Origin: Myxococcales bacterium
Lineage (GTDB): Bacteria > Myxococcota_A > Polyangia > Palsa-1104
NCBI GenBank assembly: GCA_003170275.1
Contig: PNAM01000071.1
Span: forward strand, 16,044-80,043
Reading direction: 5' to 3'
Length of the DNA: 64,000 nt
The first letter of the stretch is position 1. The number at the start of each line of letters is the position of its first letter. Shown here piece by piece: positions 49,398 through 57,988 of the stretch. Made by a program: the position numbers and the translations under genes. The notes under the pieces were generated by a model that saw only the letters and a list, made by a program, of their open reading frames with translations, was not told where the DNA came from and ran no database searches.

Positions 49398-50810
49398 ATG
49401 AGGCGGATCTGTCTGCCGATCACCGTCGCCGCCGCGCTGCTGTTTGCGCGCGCGCTGCTTACGTTGGCCTGCAGCGAGGCGCCGCTGCACGACGATGCCG
49501 ACAACGCGATCGTCGCGCGCAACCTGGTCGAAGGGCGCGGCTACCGGAGCGCCGTGCCGCGTGCGCGCGCCTTCGATCCGGAGATCACCACCGGCCCGGT
49601 GGTGCTGCTCCCGGTCGCGCTCGCGCTGCGCCTGCTGGGCGCGGTGCCCGAGGCGCCCAACCTGGCCGCCGCGCTGCTCTCGCTCGCGCTGTGGGCGGCG
49701 CTGCTGCTGCTGGTCTTTCGTTCCGGTCCGCACGGGCCGCTCGTGGCTGCCGGCCTGTCGCTGCTGGTCCTCGGGCGGGCCGCGCCGGGCGAGCCCTGGC
49801 CCTACGGGTTCTGGTACACCGCGCTCGGCGAGGTGCCGGGGCTGCTGTGGTGCGCAATCGGGCTTTGCCTGGTGTGCGAACCGACCGGCACGCGGAGGCG
49901 GACGGCGGGCGCGCTCGCGATCGGGCTGTCGCTGTCGTGCAAGATCGCTTTTGCGCCGTTCGCGGCGGCGGCGCTGGTCGCCGCGCTGGCCGGGCGCGAG
50001 CGGCGCGCGTGGCGGGTGCTGTGGCTGGTGCCGGCGCCGCTGGTGGCGTGGCAGCTGGTGCAGCTGGTGGTGCTCGGCGCGCCGGCGTACGGGCGCCAGC
50101 TCCTCGACGAGACGCTGCCGTTCCTGGCGTGGTCGGCGGGCGCCCGCGCGATCGGTTCGCTCGGCCTGGCCGCGCGGCTCGGGACGCTGCTCGAGCTGGT
50201 GGGCGGGCCGCGCGGGCTGGTTGCGCTGGTGGGCCTCGCGGGGCTGGGCGCTCAAGGCGCGCGCCGGCGTGCCGGCGTGCCGCTGGTGCGCTGGCTGTTG
50301 GCGCTGACCGTGGGAGCCACCGTGCTCCTGGCCTGGTGGCTCCTTCGATCGCCGTTCGCCTGGGTGCGGCAGGCCTATCCGGCGGTGCTCGCGCTCGAGC
50401 TCGCCGCGGTGGCCGTCGCGCTGGCCGCGAGCGAAGGGCCCGCGCGGCTGGTCGCGCTGGGTCTCACTTTGCTGCTCGCCGGCCGGCTGCCGTACGCGCT
50501 GTTCTTTCCGGCGCGCGAGCCGGGCGAGCGGCGCCAAGCGCTCACCGCCACCGTGGCGTTCGTCTCCTCGCTCGCGCGCCAGCCGGGCGTGGTGCTGATC
50601 GCCGACGGCGAGCAGGTGCCGCGCGACGTCGCGCTGCTGGTCGACGCGCCGTTCGTCGCGGCGGCCGGTGCGCCGGCGCCTGCCGGGCGGCGTGTGCTGG
50701 TGCGCAACGACTTCACCCGCCTCGCGGAGGACGACGCCGCGCGCCAGCTCGCCGAGCGCTGCCGCGTGCTGCTCGCGCGCGCGCCGTTCGAGGTGCTCGA
50801 CTGCCCGTGA
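49398..50810 (+). CDS. Polytopic membrane glycosyltransferase-like protein (GT39/PMT type)
   Basis: A 470-residue protein with about 11 hydrophobic segments. The first extracytoplasmic loop has LHDDADNAIVARNLVEGRGYRS, the Asp-containing acceptor-loop pattern of PMT/ArnT-type lipid-linked sugar transferases. The last 110 residues form a small soluble domain. The ATG at 49398 or the one at 49377 may be the start. It faces the deacetylase gene divergently, with only about 27 bp between starts. Confidence 0.7.
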   Translation: MRRICLPITVAAALLFARALLTLACSEAPLHDDADNAIVARNLVEGRGYRSAVPRARAFDPEITTGPVVLLPVALALRLLGAVPEAPNLAAALLSLALWAALLLLVFRSGPHGPLVAAGLSLLVLGRAAPGEPWPYGFWYTALGEVPGLLWCAIGLCLVCEPTGTRRRTAGALAIGLSLSCKIAFAPFAAAALVAALAGRERRAWRVLWLVPAPLVAWQLVQLVVLGAPAYGRQLLDETLPFLAWSAGARAIGSLGLAARLGTLLELVGGPRGLVALVGLAGLGAQGARRRAGVPLVRWLLALTVGATVLLAWWLLRSPFAWVRQAYPAVLALELAAVAVALAASEGPARLVALGLTLLLAGRLPYALFFPAREPGERRQALTATVAFVSSLARQPGVVLIADGEQVPRDVALLVDAPFVAAAGAPAPAGRRVLVRNDFTRLAEDDAARQLAERCRVLLARAPFEVLDCP

Positions 50811-50811
50811 G

Positions 50812-51489
50812 CTAACGGTCGAGCGCGGCGAGCGCACGATGGAGCGCGCCGGTGCGATCGACGAGCTCGCGCACCGTGCGTTCCCTGGCCAACAAGATGC
50901 CCTCGAGCTCGCGTTCGAAGAGCGCGCGGTGTTTCTCGAACAGACGGCGCGCGGCCGGCTCTCGCGCGGAGGCCGGCGGCGCCGGGCCCCAGGGCGCGTG
51001 GCGCAGCTCGGGCGTCTCGACGACCAAGCCGCCGCGGTCTTCGCCGAGCAACCGCAGCCACAGGTCGAGCTCCTCGACGCCGTCCAGCCGCTCGTCGAAG
51101 CCGCCGACCTGGTGCCACGCCGCGTGTCGAAAGACGGTCGGCACCTGCCCGAACCACGGCCGGCCGATCAGCGCCTTGACCGTCGCCGGACGCGGCTCCG
51201 GATCGAGCCGCGACGGCACCGCGTCGCCCCATCCGGTCACGAACGCCAGCTCCGGGCGTGCGTCGAGCAAACGCGCCGCCGCGTCGTAGAAGGAGCTGGT
51301 GGGCGGCTCGTCGAGAAACGTCACGTACGGCGCGTGCGCGCGTCGGAGCGCGCGGTTGCGCATCGCCGCCGGCGAGATCTCCGCCGGCGCGATCACCAGC
51401 TCCACTGAGCGTCCGGTGAGCCGCTGCAGCGACGCCGCGATCGCCGCGCCATCGCGATCGTCGGGAACGATCGCCGCGATCGCGCTCAC
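50812..51489 (-). CDS. Short family-2 glycosyltransferase-like protein
   Basis: A 225-residue GT2 fold beginning AIAAIVPDDRDGAAIAASLQ, with YVTFLDEPPTSSFYD as the DxD-like region and VGGFDERLDGVEELDLWLRLLGED as catalytic loop, then a C-terminal helix. The N-terminal strand is unusually abrupt, and the missing DxD (LDE) suggests altered donor binding. It begins with GTG at 51489, overlapping the upstream GT2 stop (GTGA). Confidence 0.75.
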   Translation of the reverse strand: MSAIAAIVPDDRDGAAIAASLQRLTGRSVELVIAPAEISPAAMRNRALRRAHAPYVTFLDEPPTSSFYDAAARLLDARPELAFVTGWGDAVPSRLDPEPRPATVKALIGRPWFGQVPTVFRHAAWHQVGGFDERLDGVEELDLWLRLLGEDRGGLVVETPELRHAPWGPAPPASAREPAARRLFEKHRALFERELEGILLARERTVRELVDRTGALHRALAALDR

Positions 51490-52436
51490 GGGCGCCTCCG
51501 GTAGACCAGCTCGTAGAGGTGACGCAAGGGCGCGGTCACCAGCCACGAGCGCGAGGCGTGCAGCTCGTCGAGTTGCCGATGCGCGTCGAGGAGCGCGGCG
51601 TGGGTCTGGTCGAGCTCTTGCCGGAGCGCGGCCCGTCTTGCGACCGCCGCGAGCTCGCCGGCGGCGAGTCGCGCCGTGCTGTCGACGGTGTCGTAGACCA
51701 GATGCCCGACCGCCACCTCCTTTTCCCACAGCAGCTCGAACAGGTGCGCGCGGTAGCTGGCCTGGTGCTTGCGGATCCGCTGGCGGAACAGCTCCAGGTG
51801 GGTCGCGCCGCGATCGGCCACGCCGCTGCGCGAGGCCGCGCGCCGTCGATAGTCGAACAGCAGCTCGGGAAGGATCTCGCCGCGGTGACCGCGCGCCACG
51901 ATCGACAGCCACAGGTCCCAGTCCTCGTGACCGAGCTCCATCGCTTCGTCGAAGCCGCCCACCTCGATCACCCGCTCCTTGCGCACCACCGCGGCGGTCG
52001 CCACCGAGCAGTCGCCGAGCAGCGCCGGCAGATCGCAGCGCTCCGGCTTCCAGTCCCACTCTTCGTCGCCGAACAGGTGCACCCAGGGCGAGACGAACGC
52101 GAGCGCCGGATCGGCGTCGAGCCGCGCGCACGTGCGCTCGAGGAAGCGCGGCCGCATCCGATCGTCGGCATCGAAAAAACAGAGGTGGCGCCCGCGCGCC
52201 TCGGAGATCGCGCGGTTGCGCGCGCGACACACGCCGCCGTGCTGCACGGAGAGCACGCGCATCTTGGGCCGGACGAGCGAGTCGAGCGCGCGGCGCGCCG
52301 GCGCGCTGGTGGAGCCGTCGTCGACGATCAGCACCTCCCAGTCGTCGAAGCTCTGCGCGGCGACACTGTCGAGCGCCTCGTCGAGCCACTGCACCGTCTC
52401 GTACACCGGCACGATCACCGTGACGCGCGGCTCCAT
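51486..52436 (-). CDS. Family-2 glycosyltransferase
   Basis: A 316-residue GT2 enzyme: RVTVIVPVYETVQWLDEALDS, LIVDDGST, ARGRHLCFFDADDRMRP (DxD) and VGGFDEAMELGHEDWDLWLSI (ED catalytic loop), followed by a helical C-terminal region of about 100 residues with a possible coiled-coil segment. It lies in the Wzm-Wzt-GT2-GT2 operon and transfers a sugar to the growing glycan. Start ATG 52436, directly next to the Wzt stop (TGAATG). Confidence 0.9.
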   Translation of the reverse strand: MEPRVTVIVPVYETVQWLDEALDSVAAQSFDDWEVLIVDDGSTSAPARRALDSLVRPKMRVLSVQHGGVCRARNRAISEARGRHLCFFDADDRMRPRFLERTCARLDADPALAFVSPWVHLFGDEEWDWKPERCDLPALLGDCSVATAAVVRKERVIEVGGFDEAMELGHEDWDLWLSIVARGHRGEILPELLFDYRRRAASRSGVADRGATHLELFRQRIRKHQASYRAHLFELLWEKEVAVGHLVYDTVDSTARLAAGELAAVARRAALRQELDQTHAALLDAHRQLDELHASRSWLVTAPLRHLYELVYRRRP

Positions 52437-53183
52437 TCAACGCGCCGCCGCAGCTCGCATCAGCTCGTCGTACGCCGCCGCCACGTTCGTGCCGGTGCCG
52501 TCGAGCAGCACGCGCCCGCCGTCGATCAAGATCGCGCGCGTGCAGAACTCCGCGATGGTTTCCGAGGCGTGGCTGACCAGCAGCATGGTGTGGCCGGCCG
52601 CGTGCAGCTCGCGGTAGCGCGTCTGGCACTTCTGCACGAACGCCGCGTCGCCCACCGCGAAGATCTCGTCGAGCAGCAGCACCTCGCGTACCGCGCGGAA
52701 GGCGATCGCGTACGCCAGGCGCGCGCCCATGCCGCTCGAGAAGAACTTGAGCGGCGTGTCGACGAAGCGCTCGAGCTCGGCGAACGCGAGGATGCCGTCG
52801 AGCTCCGCGTGGATCTCGCGCAGCGTCATGCCCATCGCGGTGCCGGTGAGGAAGATGTTGTCGCGCGCGGTGAGCTCGGCGTTCCAGCCCAGGCCGAGCT
52901 CGAGGATGGGCGTGAGCGGGGCGTCGAGGCCGACGCTGCCGCCGTCCGGCAGGTAGATGCCGGCGACGATCTTGAGCAGCGTGCTCTTGCCCGATCCGTT
53001 GCGGCCCATGATGCCGAAGGTCTCGCCGCGCTCGACGGAGAAGCTGATGCCGTCGAGCACCTGCAAGGTCTCGAACCGGCGCGGCCTGAGCATGCCGAAC
53101 ACGTGCTCGCGCACGGTGTCGCGGTGCGCGCTGGGGATCTGAAAGCTCTTGCGCAAGCCCTCGACGCGGATGACGGCGCTCAC
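52437..53183 (-). CDS. wzt: ABC-2 polysaccharide exporter, ATP-binding subunit (Wzt type)
   Basis: A 248-residue ATPase for export of the locus polysaccharide. Walker A GRNGSGKST (60-68), FFSSGMGARLAYAIAF (signature), Walker B VLLLDEIFAVGD and LLVSHASETI (H-loop) are present. It is short: the carbohydrate-binding C-terminal domain of O-antigen Wzt is missing, so this is the capsule/TagH-like class. Begins with GTG at 53183 overlapping the permease stop. Confidence 0.93.
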   Translation of the reverse strand: MSAVIRVEGLRKSFQIPSAHRDTVREHVFGMLRPRRFETLQVLDGISFSVERGETFGIMGRNGSGKSTLLKIVAGIYLPDGGSVGLDAPLTPILELGLGWNAELTARDNIFLTGTAMGMTLREIHAELDGILAFAELERFVDTPLKFFSSGMGARLAYAIAFRAVREVLLLDEIFAVGDAAFVQKCQTRYRELHAAGHTMLLVSHASETIAEFCTRAILIDGGRVLLDGTGTNVAAAYDELMRAAAAR

Positions 53184-53965
53184 AGTCGCTCGATCGCGCG
53201 CGGCGCGTGCCGCCGGAACAGCAGGGCTCCGGTGACGAAGATGAACAGCGTCACGCCGAACAGGAGCAGGTTGGCGCGCAGCGTCGGGGCGTGCCGCTCG
53301 ATGAGCACCATGCGGGTGAACTGCACCACCGGCGTCACCGGCCAGGCGTACAGAAAGATGTGGTAGCGCTCGGGCATGATGCGCAAGGGATAGAAGATCG
53401 GCGTCAGGAAGAAGCCCGCCTGCAGCACCACGTCCCAGATCTGGTCGAGATCGCGATACCTGAGGAGCAGCACGCTCGCGCCCAACGAGAAGCCGAGCAC
53501 GATGAAGAAGTACTGCACCAGGTACCACACGAACAGGAGCAGCCCGGGCGCCCAGGGGAGCCCGCGCGTGACGGACAGGACGATCACGATCGCGAGGGAG
53601 TAGACGAACAGGGTCACCACCGCGTTGGACGCAGACGTGGCGACCACGATCCAGTGGGGGAAGCGCGCCTTGGTGAGCAGGAAGCTCTTGGACCGCAGCG
53701 CCTGCACGCCGGTGCGCGTGCCCTCGGAGAAGAAGTCCCACAACAAGAGCCCGATGAGCAGGTTGAAGAGGTAGGTCTTGTCACGGAAGATGAACGAGAA
53801 CACCCCGATCAGCACCAGGAACATGAGCAGCGGCTTGAGCAGCGCCCAGAGAAAACCGCTCAGGGCGCCGTGGTAACGCGCCTTGAAGTCGGTCCTCACC
53901 AGGGTCCACACGAAGTCGCGGAGCTGTCGCCGCGAGCGCGCAGGGCCTAGCACGGCATTCACCAT
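53180..53965 (-). CDS. wzm: ABC-2 polysaccharide exporter, permease (Wzm type)
   Basis: A 261-residue ABC-2 permease with six hydrophobic spans: N-terminal FVWTLVRTDFKARYHGALSGFLW is the typical amphipathic entry, then LLGVFSFIF-like spans and GFFLTPIFYPLRIMP, the usual mid-protein signature. Forms the inner-membrane channel with Wzt. ATG at 53965; a short DUF5989-like gene ends 1 bp upstream, so they are cotranscribed. Confidence 0.93.
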   Translation of the reverse strand: MVNAVLGPARSRRQLRDFVWTLVRTDFKARYHGALSGFLWALLKPLLMFLVLIGVFSFIFRDKTYLFNLLIGLLLWDFFSEGTRTGVQALRSKSFLLTKARFPHWIVVATSASNAVVTLFVYSLAIVIVLSVTRGLPWAPGLLLFVWYLVQYFFIVLGFSLGASVLLLRYRDLDQIWDVVLQAGFFLTPIFYPLRIMPERYHIFLYAWPVTPVVQFTRMVLIERHAPTLRANLLLFGVTLFIFVTGALLFRRHAPRAIERL

Positions 53966-53966
53966 A

Positions 53967-54125
53967 TCAGAAGATCGTGTAGATGAAGGGTGCCACCGCC
54001 GACCCTTCGGCGAACACCAGCAAGAGGCCGAGGAGGAGCAGCACCACCACGAGCGGCACGATCCAATAGCGCTTGCGCGTCATCAGAAAGCGTCCGAACT
54101 CGCGTACCGTCGATAGCTTCGACAT
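53967..54125 (-). CDS. DUF5989-like small membrane protein (52 aa)
   Basis: A 52-residue protein too short for most gene finders. It runs MSKLSTVREFGRFLMTRKRY, then a single membrane span with WIVPLVVVLLLLGLLLVFAEG, and ends SAVAPFIYTIF. The final motif and the FLMTRKRYW segment match the DUF5989 family, found near glycan biosynthesis genes and exporters. It is the first gene of the exporter operon, ending 1 bp before wzm starts. Confidence 0.8.
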   Translation of the reverse strand: MSKLSTVREFGRFLMTRKRYWIVPLVVVLLLLGLLLVFAEGSAVAPFIYTIF

Positions 54126-54194
54126 CGGTCCCCAGGTAGAATGCAACAGATGCCGAGAATGTCTACCGCCGCGCGGTCACTTTAGCACGTCGTG
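54126..54194. promoter_or_regulatory. Divergent promoter region of the polysaccharide locus
   Basis: This short, relatively AT-rich intergenic stretch separates the DUF5989-wzm-wzt run (minus) from the GT2-GT4 fusion gene (plus). A TAGAAT box occurs near 54137-54142 and TTTAGCACG near 54181. Promoter placement is by inspection only. Confidence 0.35.
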
Positions 54195-56594
54195 ATGCGG
54201 GCGGTCATCCCGGCGGTGCTCGACTCTCCGCGGGCGGACGAGGTGCTGCGCGGCGATCACTTCGAGCTGCGCGGTCGGGTCGACGGCGTGGCGGTGCGCG
54301 AGGTGCTGCTGCTCCGTCCGTCGGCGCCGGCGCTGCGCGTCGCGGTCGAGGCCGGGCGCTTCGCGGCGCGGGTGCCGCTGGCGCGCACGCCGAACGGCCG
54401 GCTGTCGTTCGAGCTGTGGGCGCTCACCGACGGCAAAGAGCGCGTGCGGCTGCTCACGCGCGTGGTCCGCGTGCGGCGTGTGGCGCTCGGCGGCGTGGCG
54501 CTCGGCGAGCTGGTGGGCGGCGCGTTGCGCAAGGCGTGGGTGGCGCTGCGCGAAGGGCGGCTGCCGGCCTCGCCGCGCCACTGGCTGCGCAACCTGCGCA
54601 TGCACTACGGCGAGCTGCAGGCGCACGCGCCGGTCGACGACGCGCTCGCCGGGGCCCGCGCCTGGGCGGTGACGCGCGCGGCCGGCTCGCTGGAGCGCTT
54701 CCTGGCGGGCGACGAGCGGCTTGGGTTCGCGCGCCCGCCTGCGCCCGAGATCTCGGTGGTGATCCCGATCTTCAACTGCGCCGAGCTGCTCTTGCGCGCG
54801 CTGCGATCGATCCCGGCGCGCGACGACCTCGAGGTGGTGCTGGTCGACGACGCCTCGACCGATCGCGTGCCCGAGCTGCTCGCGCGGGTGGACGGCGCCC
54901 GCGTGCTGCGCCAGACGGAGAACCGCGGCTTTCTCGACACCGCCAACGCTGGCGCCGCCGCCGCGCGCGGGCGGGTGCTGCTGTTCCTCAACAGCGACGT
55001 CGAGCTTCACCCGGGCAGCCTCGAGTCCGGCCTGCGTACGCTCAGCGCAGGCGTGGGCGCCGTCGGTGGCCGCCTGATCTCGCCGGACGGGAAATTGCAG
55101 GAAGCCGGCAGCATGATCTTCCGCGACGGCTCGTGCGCGGGGTACGGCCGCGGCGATCGCGCCGACGCGCCCGCCTATGAGTTCGCGCGCGACGTCGACT
55201 TCTGCTCGGCGGCCTGCCTGCTCACGCCGCGCGCGTCGTTCGAGGAGCTGGGCGGCTTCGACGTCGCCTTTCGTCCCGCGTACTACGAGGACGTCGACTA
55301 CTGCGTGCGCCTGTGGCAGCGCGGCCTGCGCGTGGTCTACGATCCGCAGCTGGTCGCCGGCCACGTCGAGTTCGCCTCCAGCGCGAGCTCCGCCAGCGCG
55401 ATCGCGCTGCAGACCGAGCGTCGCGCGCGCTTCGCCCGCAAGCACGCCGGTTGGCTCGCCGCCCGGCCCCTGCGCGAGGCCGGACCGCTGGTCGCGCGCG
55501 ACCGCCCGCGCGGCTTGCGCATCCTGTTCCTCGACGATCGCCTGCCGCTCGGACGGCATGGCTCGGGCCATCCGCGCGCCGCCCAGATCGTGCGGGCGCT
55601 CGCCGAAGCCGGCCACCTGGTGACCTTCTATGCGACCACGTTTCCCGGCGAAGATCGCCACGCCGCGCGCGACGCCGTGCCGCCCGGCGTCGAGCTGCAG
55701 ATCGAGCTCGGCGAGCGCGGGCTGGCCGGTTTTCTCGTCGAGCGCGCCGGCTATTACGACCGCATCCTGGTGAGCCGCCCGCACAACCTGCGGCTGTTGC
55801 GCGCGCGTCTGCCGAGTGCCTCGACGGTGCCGATCGTCTACGACGCCGAAGCGCTGGTCGCACCGCGCGAGCAGGCCCGCCGTCTGGTGCGCGGCGAGCC
55901 CGCGGTCGCCGGCGATCCGCTCGCCGAAGAGCTGGCGCTGGCGGCGTCCGCGCAGGTGGTGTTTGCGGTGTCCGCCGACGAGGCCGCCCGGCTGCGCGAC
56001 GGTGGCGCGCGGCGGGTGGTGCAGCTCGGCCACGCGCTGCGGGTCGCCCCGACCACGCGAGCGTTCGCCGAGCGCGCCGGCCTCTTGTTCGTCGGCGCGT
56101 TCTACGAAGACGACTCGCCCAACTCGGACGCGCTCGAGTGGTTCCTCGCCGAGGTGTGGCCGGCGGTGCGCGCCAGGCTGGGCCCGATCTGGCTGACGGT
56201 CGCGGGGCCGCGCCCGCCCCGCCGCCTGCTCGCGCGGCCGGGCGAGGGCGTCGAGATCCTCGGGACGGTCGACGATCTGGCGCCGCTCTACGACCGCGCG
56301 CGGCTGTTCATCGCGCCGACGCGCTTCGCCAGCGGCCTGCCGCACAAGATCCACGAAGCGGCCGCGTTCGGCCTGCCGGTGGTGTGCACGCCGCTGTTGG
56401 CCCGCCAACTCGAGTGGCAGGACGGCGTCGAGCTGACGGTGGGCGGCGCTGCGGACGCGTTCGCCGCGGGGATCGCCCGCCTGTACGGTGACCAGCCCAG
56501 GTGGCGCGCGCAGCGGGAGGCGGCGCTCGCGCGGGTGGCCGTCGACTGCGCCCCGGAGGCCTTCGCCGCCGCGCTGGCCGAGGCGCTGCGCTGA
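54195..56594 (+). CDS. Two-domain glycosyltransferase (GT2 + GT4/GT1-like)
   Basis: A 799-residue bifunctional enzyme. An N-terminal beta-rich domain (about 1-175) precedes a GT2 domain (about 185-430: EISVVIPIFNCAEL, VLVDDASTD, FLNSDVELHPG, YYEDVDYCVRLWQRG). A GT4-like GT-B domain follows (about 440-799: LRILFLDDRLPLGRHGSGHP, LFVGAFYEDDSPNS, LFIAPTRFASGLPHKIHEA). It could add two successive sugars. An ATG at 54195 (in-frame GTG 3 nt earlier) starts it. It precedes a TPR membrane protein with a CTGA junction. Confidence 0.9.
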   Translation: MRAVIPAVLDSPRADEVLRGDHFELRGRVDGVAVREVLLLRPSAPALRVAVEAGRFAARVPLARTPNGRLSFELWALTDGKERVRLLTRVVRVRRVALGGVALGELVGGALRKAWVALREGRLPASPRHWLRNLRMHYGELQAHAPVDDALAGARAWAVTRAAGSLERFLAGDERLGFARPPAPEISVVIPIFNCAELLLRALRSIPARDDLEVVLVDDASTDRVPELLARVDGARVLRQTENRGFLDTANAGAAAARGRVLLFLNSDVELHPGSLESGLRTLSAGVGAVGGRLISPDGKLQEAGSMIFRDGSCAGYGRGDRADAPAYEFARDVDFCSAACLLTPRASFEELGGFDVAFRPAYYEDVDYCVRLWQRGLRVVYDPQLVAGHVEFASSASSASAIALQTERRARFARKHAGWLAARPLREAGPLVARDRPRGLRILFLDDRLPLGRHGSGHPRAAQIVRALAEAGHLVTFYATTFPGEDRHAARDAVPPGVELQIELGERGLAGFLVERAGYYDRILVSRPHNLRLLRARLPSASTVPIVYDAEALVAPREQARRLVRGEPAVAGDPLAEELALAASAQVVFAVSADEAARLRDGGARRVVQLGHALRVAPTTRAFAERAGLLFVGAFYEDDSPNSDALEWFLAEVWPAVRARLGPIWLTVAGPRPPRRLLARPGEGVEILGTVDDLAPLYDRARLFIAPTRFASGLPHKIHEAAAFGLPVVCTPLLARQLEWQDGVELTVGGAADAFAAGIARLYGDQPRWRAQREAALARVAVDCAPEAFAAALAEALR

Positions 56595-57970
56595 GCGCGC
56601 CCGCCGACGGCAACGCGCGTCGCGACACGGCCCTGTTGGTCGTGCTGACCGCGGCCGTCTACCTGCCGGCGCTCGCCCACCCGTTCGTCTACGACGACTT
56701 CTCCGCCGTCGTCGGCCGCCCGCTCCTCGGCCTGTACCTGCTGGTCACCCCGCGCGCCGCGACCGTCCTGTCCTACGCGCTCGATCGCGCGCTCGGCGGC
56801 GTGCAGCCGTTCGCCTACCACGCCACCAACCTCGGCCTGCACCTCCTGAACGTGCTGCTCTTGCGGCGGCTGGTCGCCCGCTGGGCTCCCGGAAAGCCGA
56901 GCGTGGCGCTCAGCGCGGCGCTGCTGTTCGCGGTCCACCCGCTGTGCGGCGAAGCGGTGCGCTACGCATCGGCGCGCGCCGGCATCTTGTGCCTGGCGTT
57001 CATGCTCCTGGCGACGCTCGCCCGCCCGCGGTCGGCGCTCGCCGCGCTCGCGCTGCTCGCCTGCGCGCTGCTCTCGAAGGAGAGCGCGGCGATGCTGCCG
57101 ATCGTCTGGCTCCTCGAGGACGCCTGGCTCGAGCCCGACGCCGCGTTGCGCGCGCGCCGGCTGCGCCGCTTTCACCTGCCGCTGTTGACGCTCGTGGGTG
57201 CGCTCGGGATCGCGCGGCTGACACTGTTCGCGCGCCTCGAAGGCGGCACCACGCGCGCCTACGCCGCGCACCTGGCCACCCAGGCGGTGGTCTTCTGGAG
57301 GTATGTGCGGCTCGGCCTGGCGCCCGTCGGCCTCACGATCTGGCACGCGCCGCTGCGGGTCACCACCGTCGCGACGGCGCTCGCGGCCGGCGGGCTGATC
57401 GCGCTCGCCGCCACGATCTTCGTGTTGCGTCGTCGAGCGCCGGCGGCCGCGTTCGGGATCGCCTGGTTCTTGCTGTTCCTGGCGCCGTCGAGCCTGGTGC
57501 CGCTCAAGGAGGCGATGGCCGAGCACCGCGTCTACGAGGCGGCGCCCGGGCTACTGGTCGCCGTCGCCTTCGCGCTCTCGTCGATCGGCTGGTCGGCCTG
57601 GACGCGCCGCTGCGTGACCGCGGCGCTGGTGCTGCTCCTGGGCGGCCTGGCGCTCCAGCGCGGCGCGACCTGGTCCTCGCCCGACGCGCTGTGGAGCGCA
57701 GCCGTCGATCGCGCGCCGCTCGCGTGGCCGCCTCGCTACGCGTTGGGGGACGCGCGCCGCGTGGCTGGCGACTGTCCGGGCGCGGTCGCCGCCTACCGCG
57801 CCGCGCTCCAGCTCGCACCCGGCGAGGCGCGCATCCACGTCAACCTGGGCATCTGCCTCGAGCAGCTCGGCGACCGGAACGGCGCCGAGCGTGCCTTCCG
57901 CACCGCGGTCGCGCTCGATCCGGAATCGGCCGTGGCGCGCCGCGACCTCGACGAGCTACTGCAGCACTAG
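56591..57970 (+). CDS. Polytopic membrane protein with C-terminal TPR (TMTC-like)
   Basis: A 459-residue protein with about 10 spans, an initial VYLPALAHPFVYDDFSAVV loop (Asp pair, as in PMT-like transferases) and a C-terminal TPR (about 390-455: GDCPGAVAAYRAALQLAPGEARIHVNLG and ERAFRTAVALDPES). It resembles TMTC-type membrane O-glycosyltransferases. No ATG or GTG precedes the first span; a CTG at 56591 overlaps the upstream stop (CTGA) and is the best start. Function inferred from topology. Confidence 0.7.
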   Translation: MSAPADGNARRDTALLVVLTAAVYLPALAHPFVYDDFSAVVGRPLLGLYLLVTPRAATVLSYALDRALGGVQPFAYHATNLGLHLLNVLLLRRLVARWAPGKPSVALSAALLFAVHPLCGEAVRYASARAGILCLAFMLLATLARPRSALAALALLACALLSKESAAMLPIVWLLEDAWLEPDAALRARRLRRFHLPLLTLVGALGIARLTLFARLEGGTTRAYAAHLATQAVVFWRYVRLGLAPVGLTIWHAPLRVTTVATALAAGGLIALAATIFVLRRRAPAAAFGIAWFLLFLAPSSLVPLKEAMAEHRVYEAAPGLLVAVAFALSSIGWSAWTRRCVTAALVLLLGGLALQRGATWSSPDALWSAAVDRAPLAWPPRYALGDARRVAGDCPGAVAAYRAALQLAPGEARIHVNLGICLEQLGDRNGAERAFRTAVALDPESAVARRDLDELLQH

Positions 57971-57988
57971 CAAACACATTTGCAGTTG

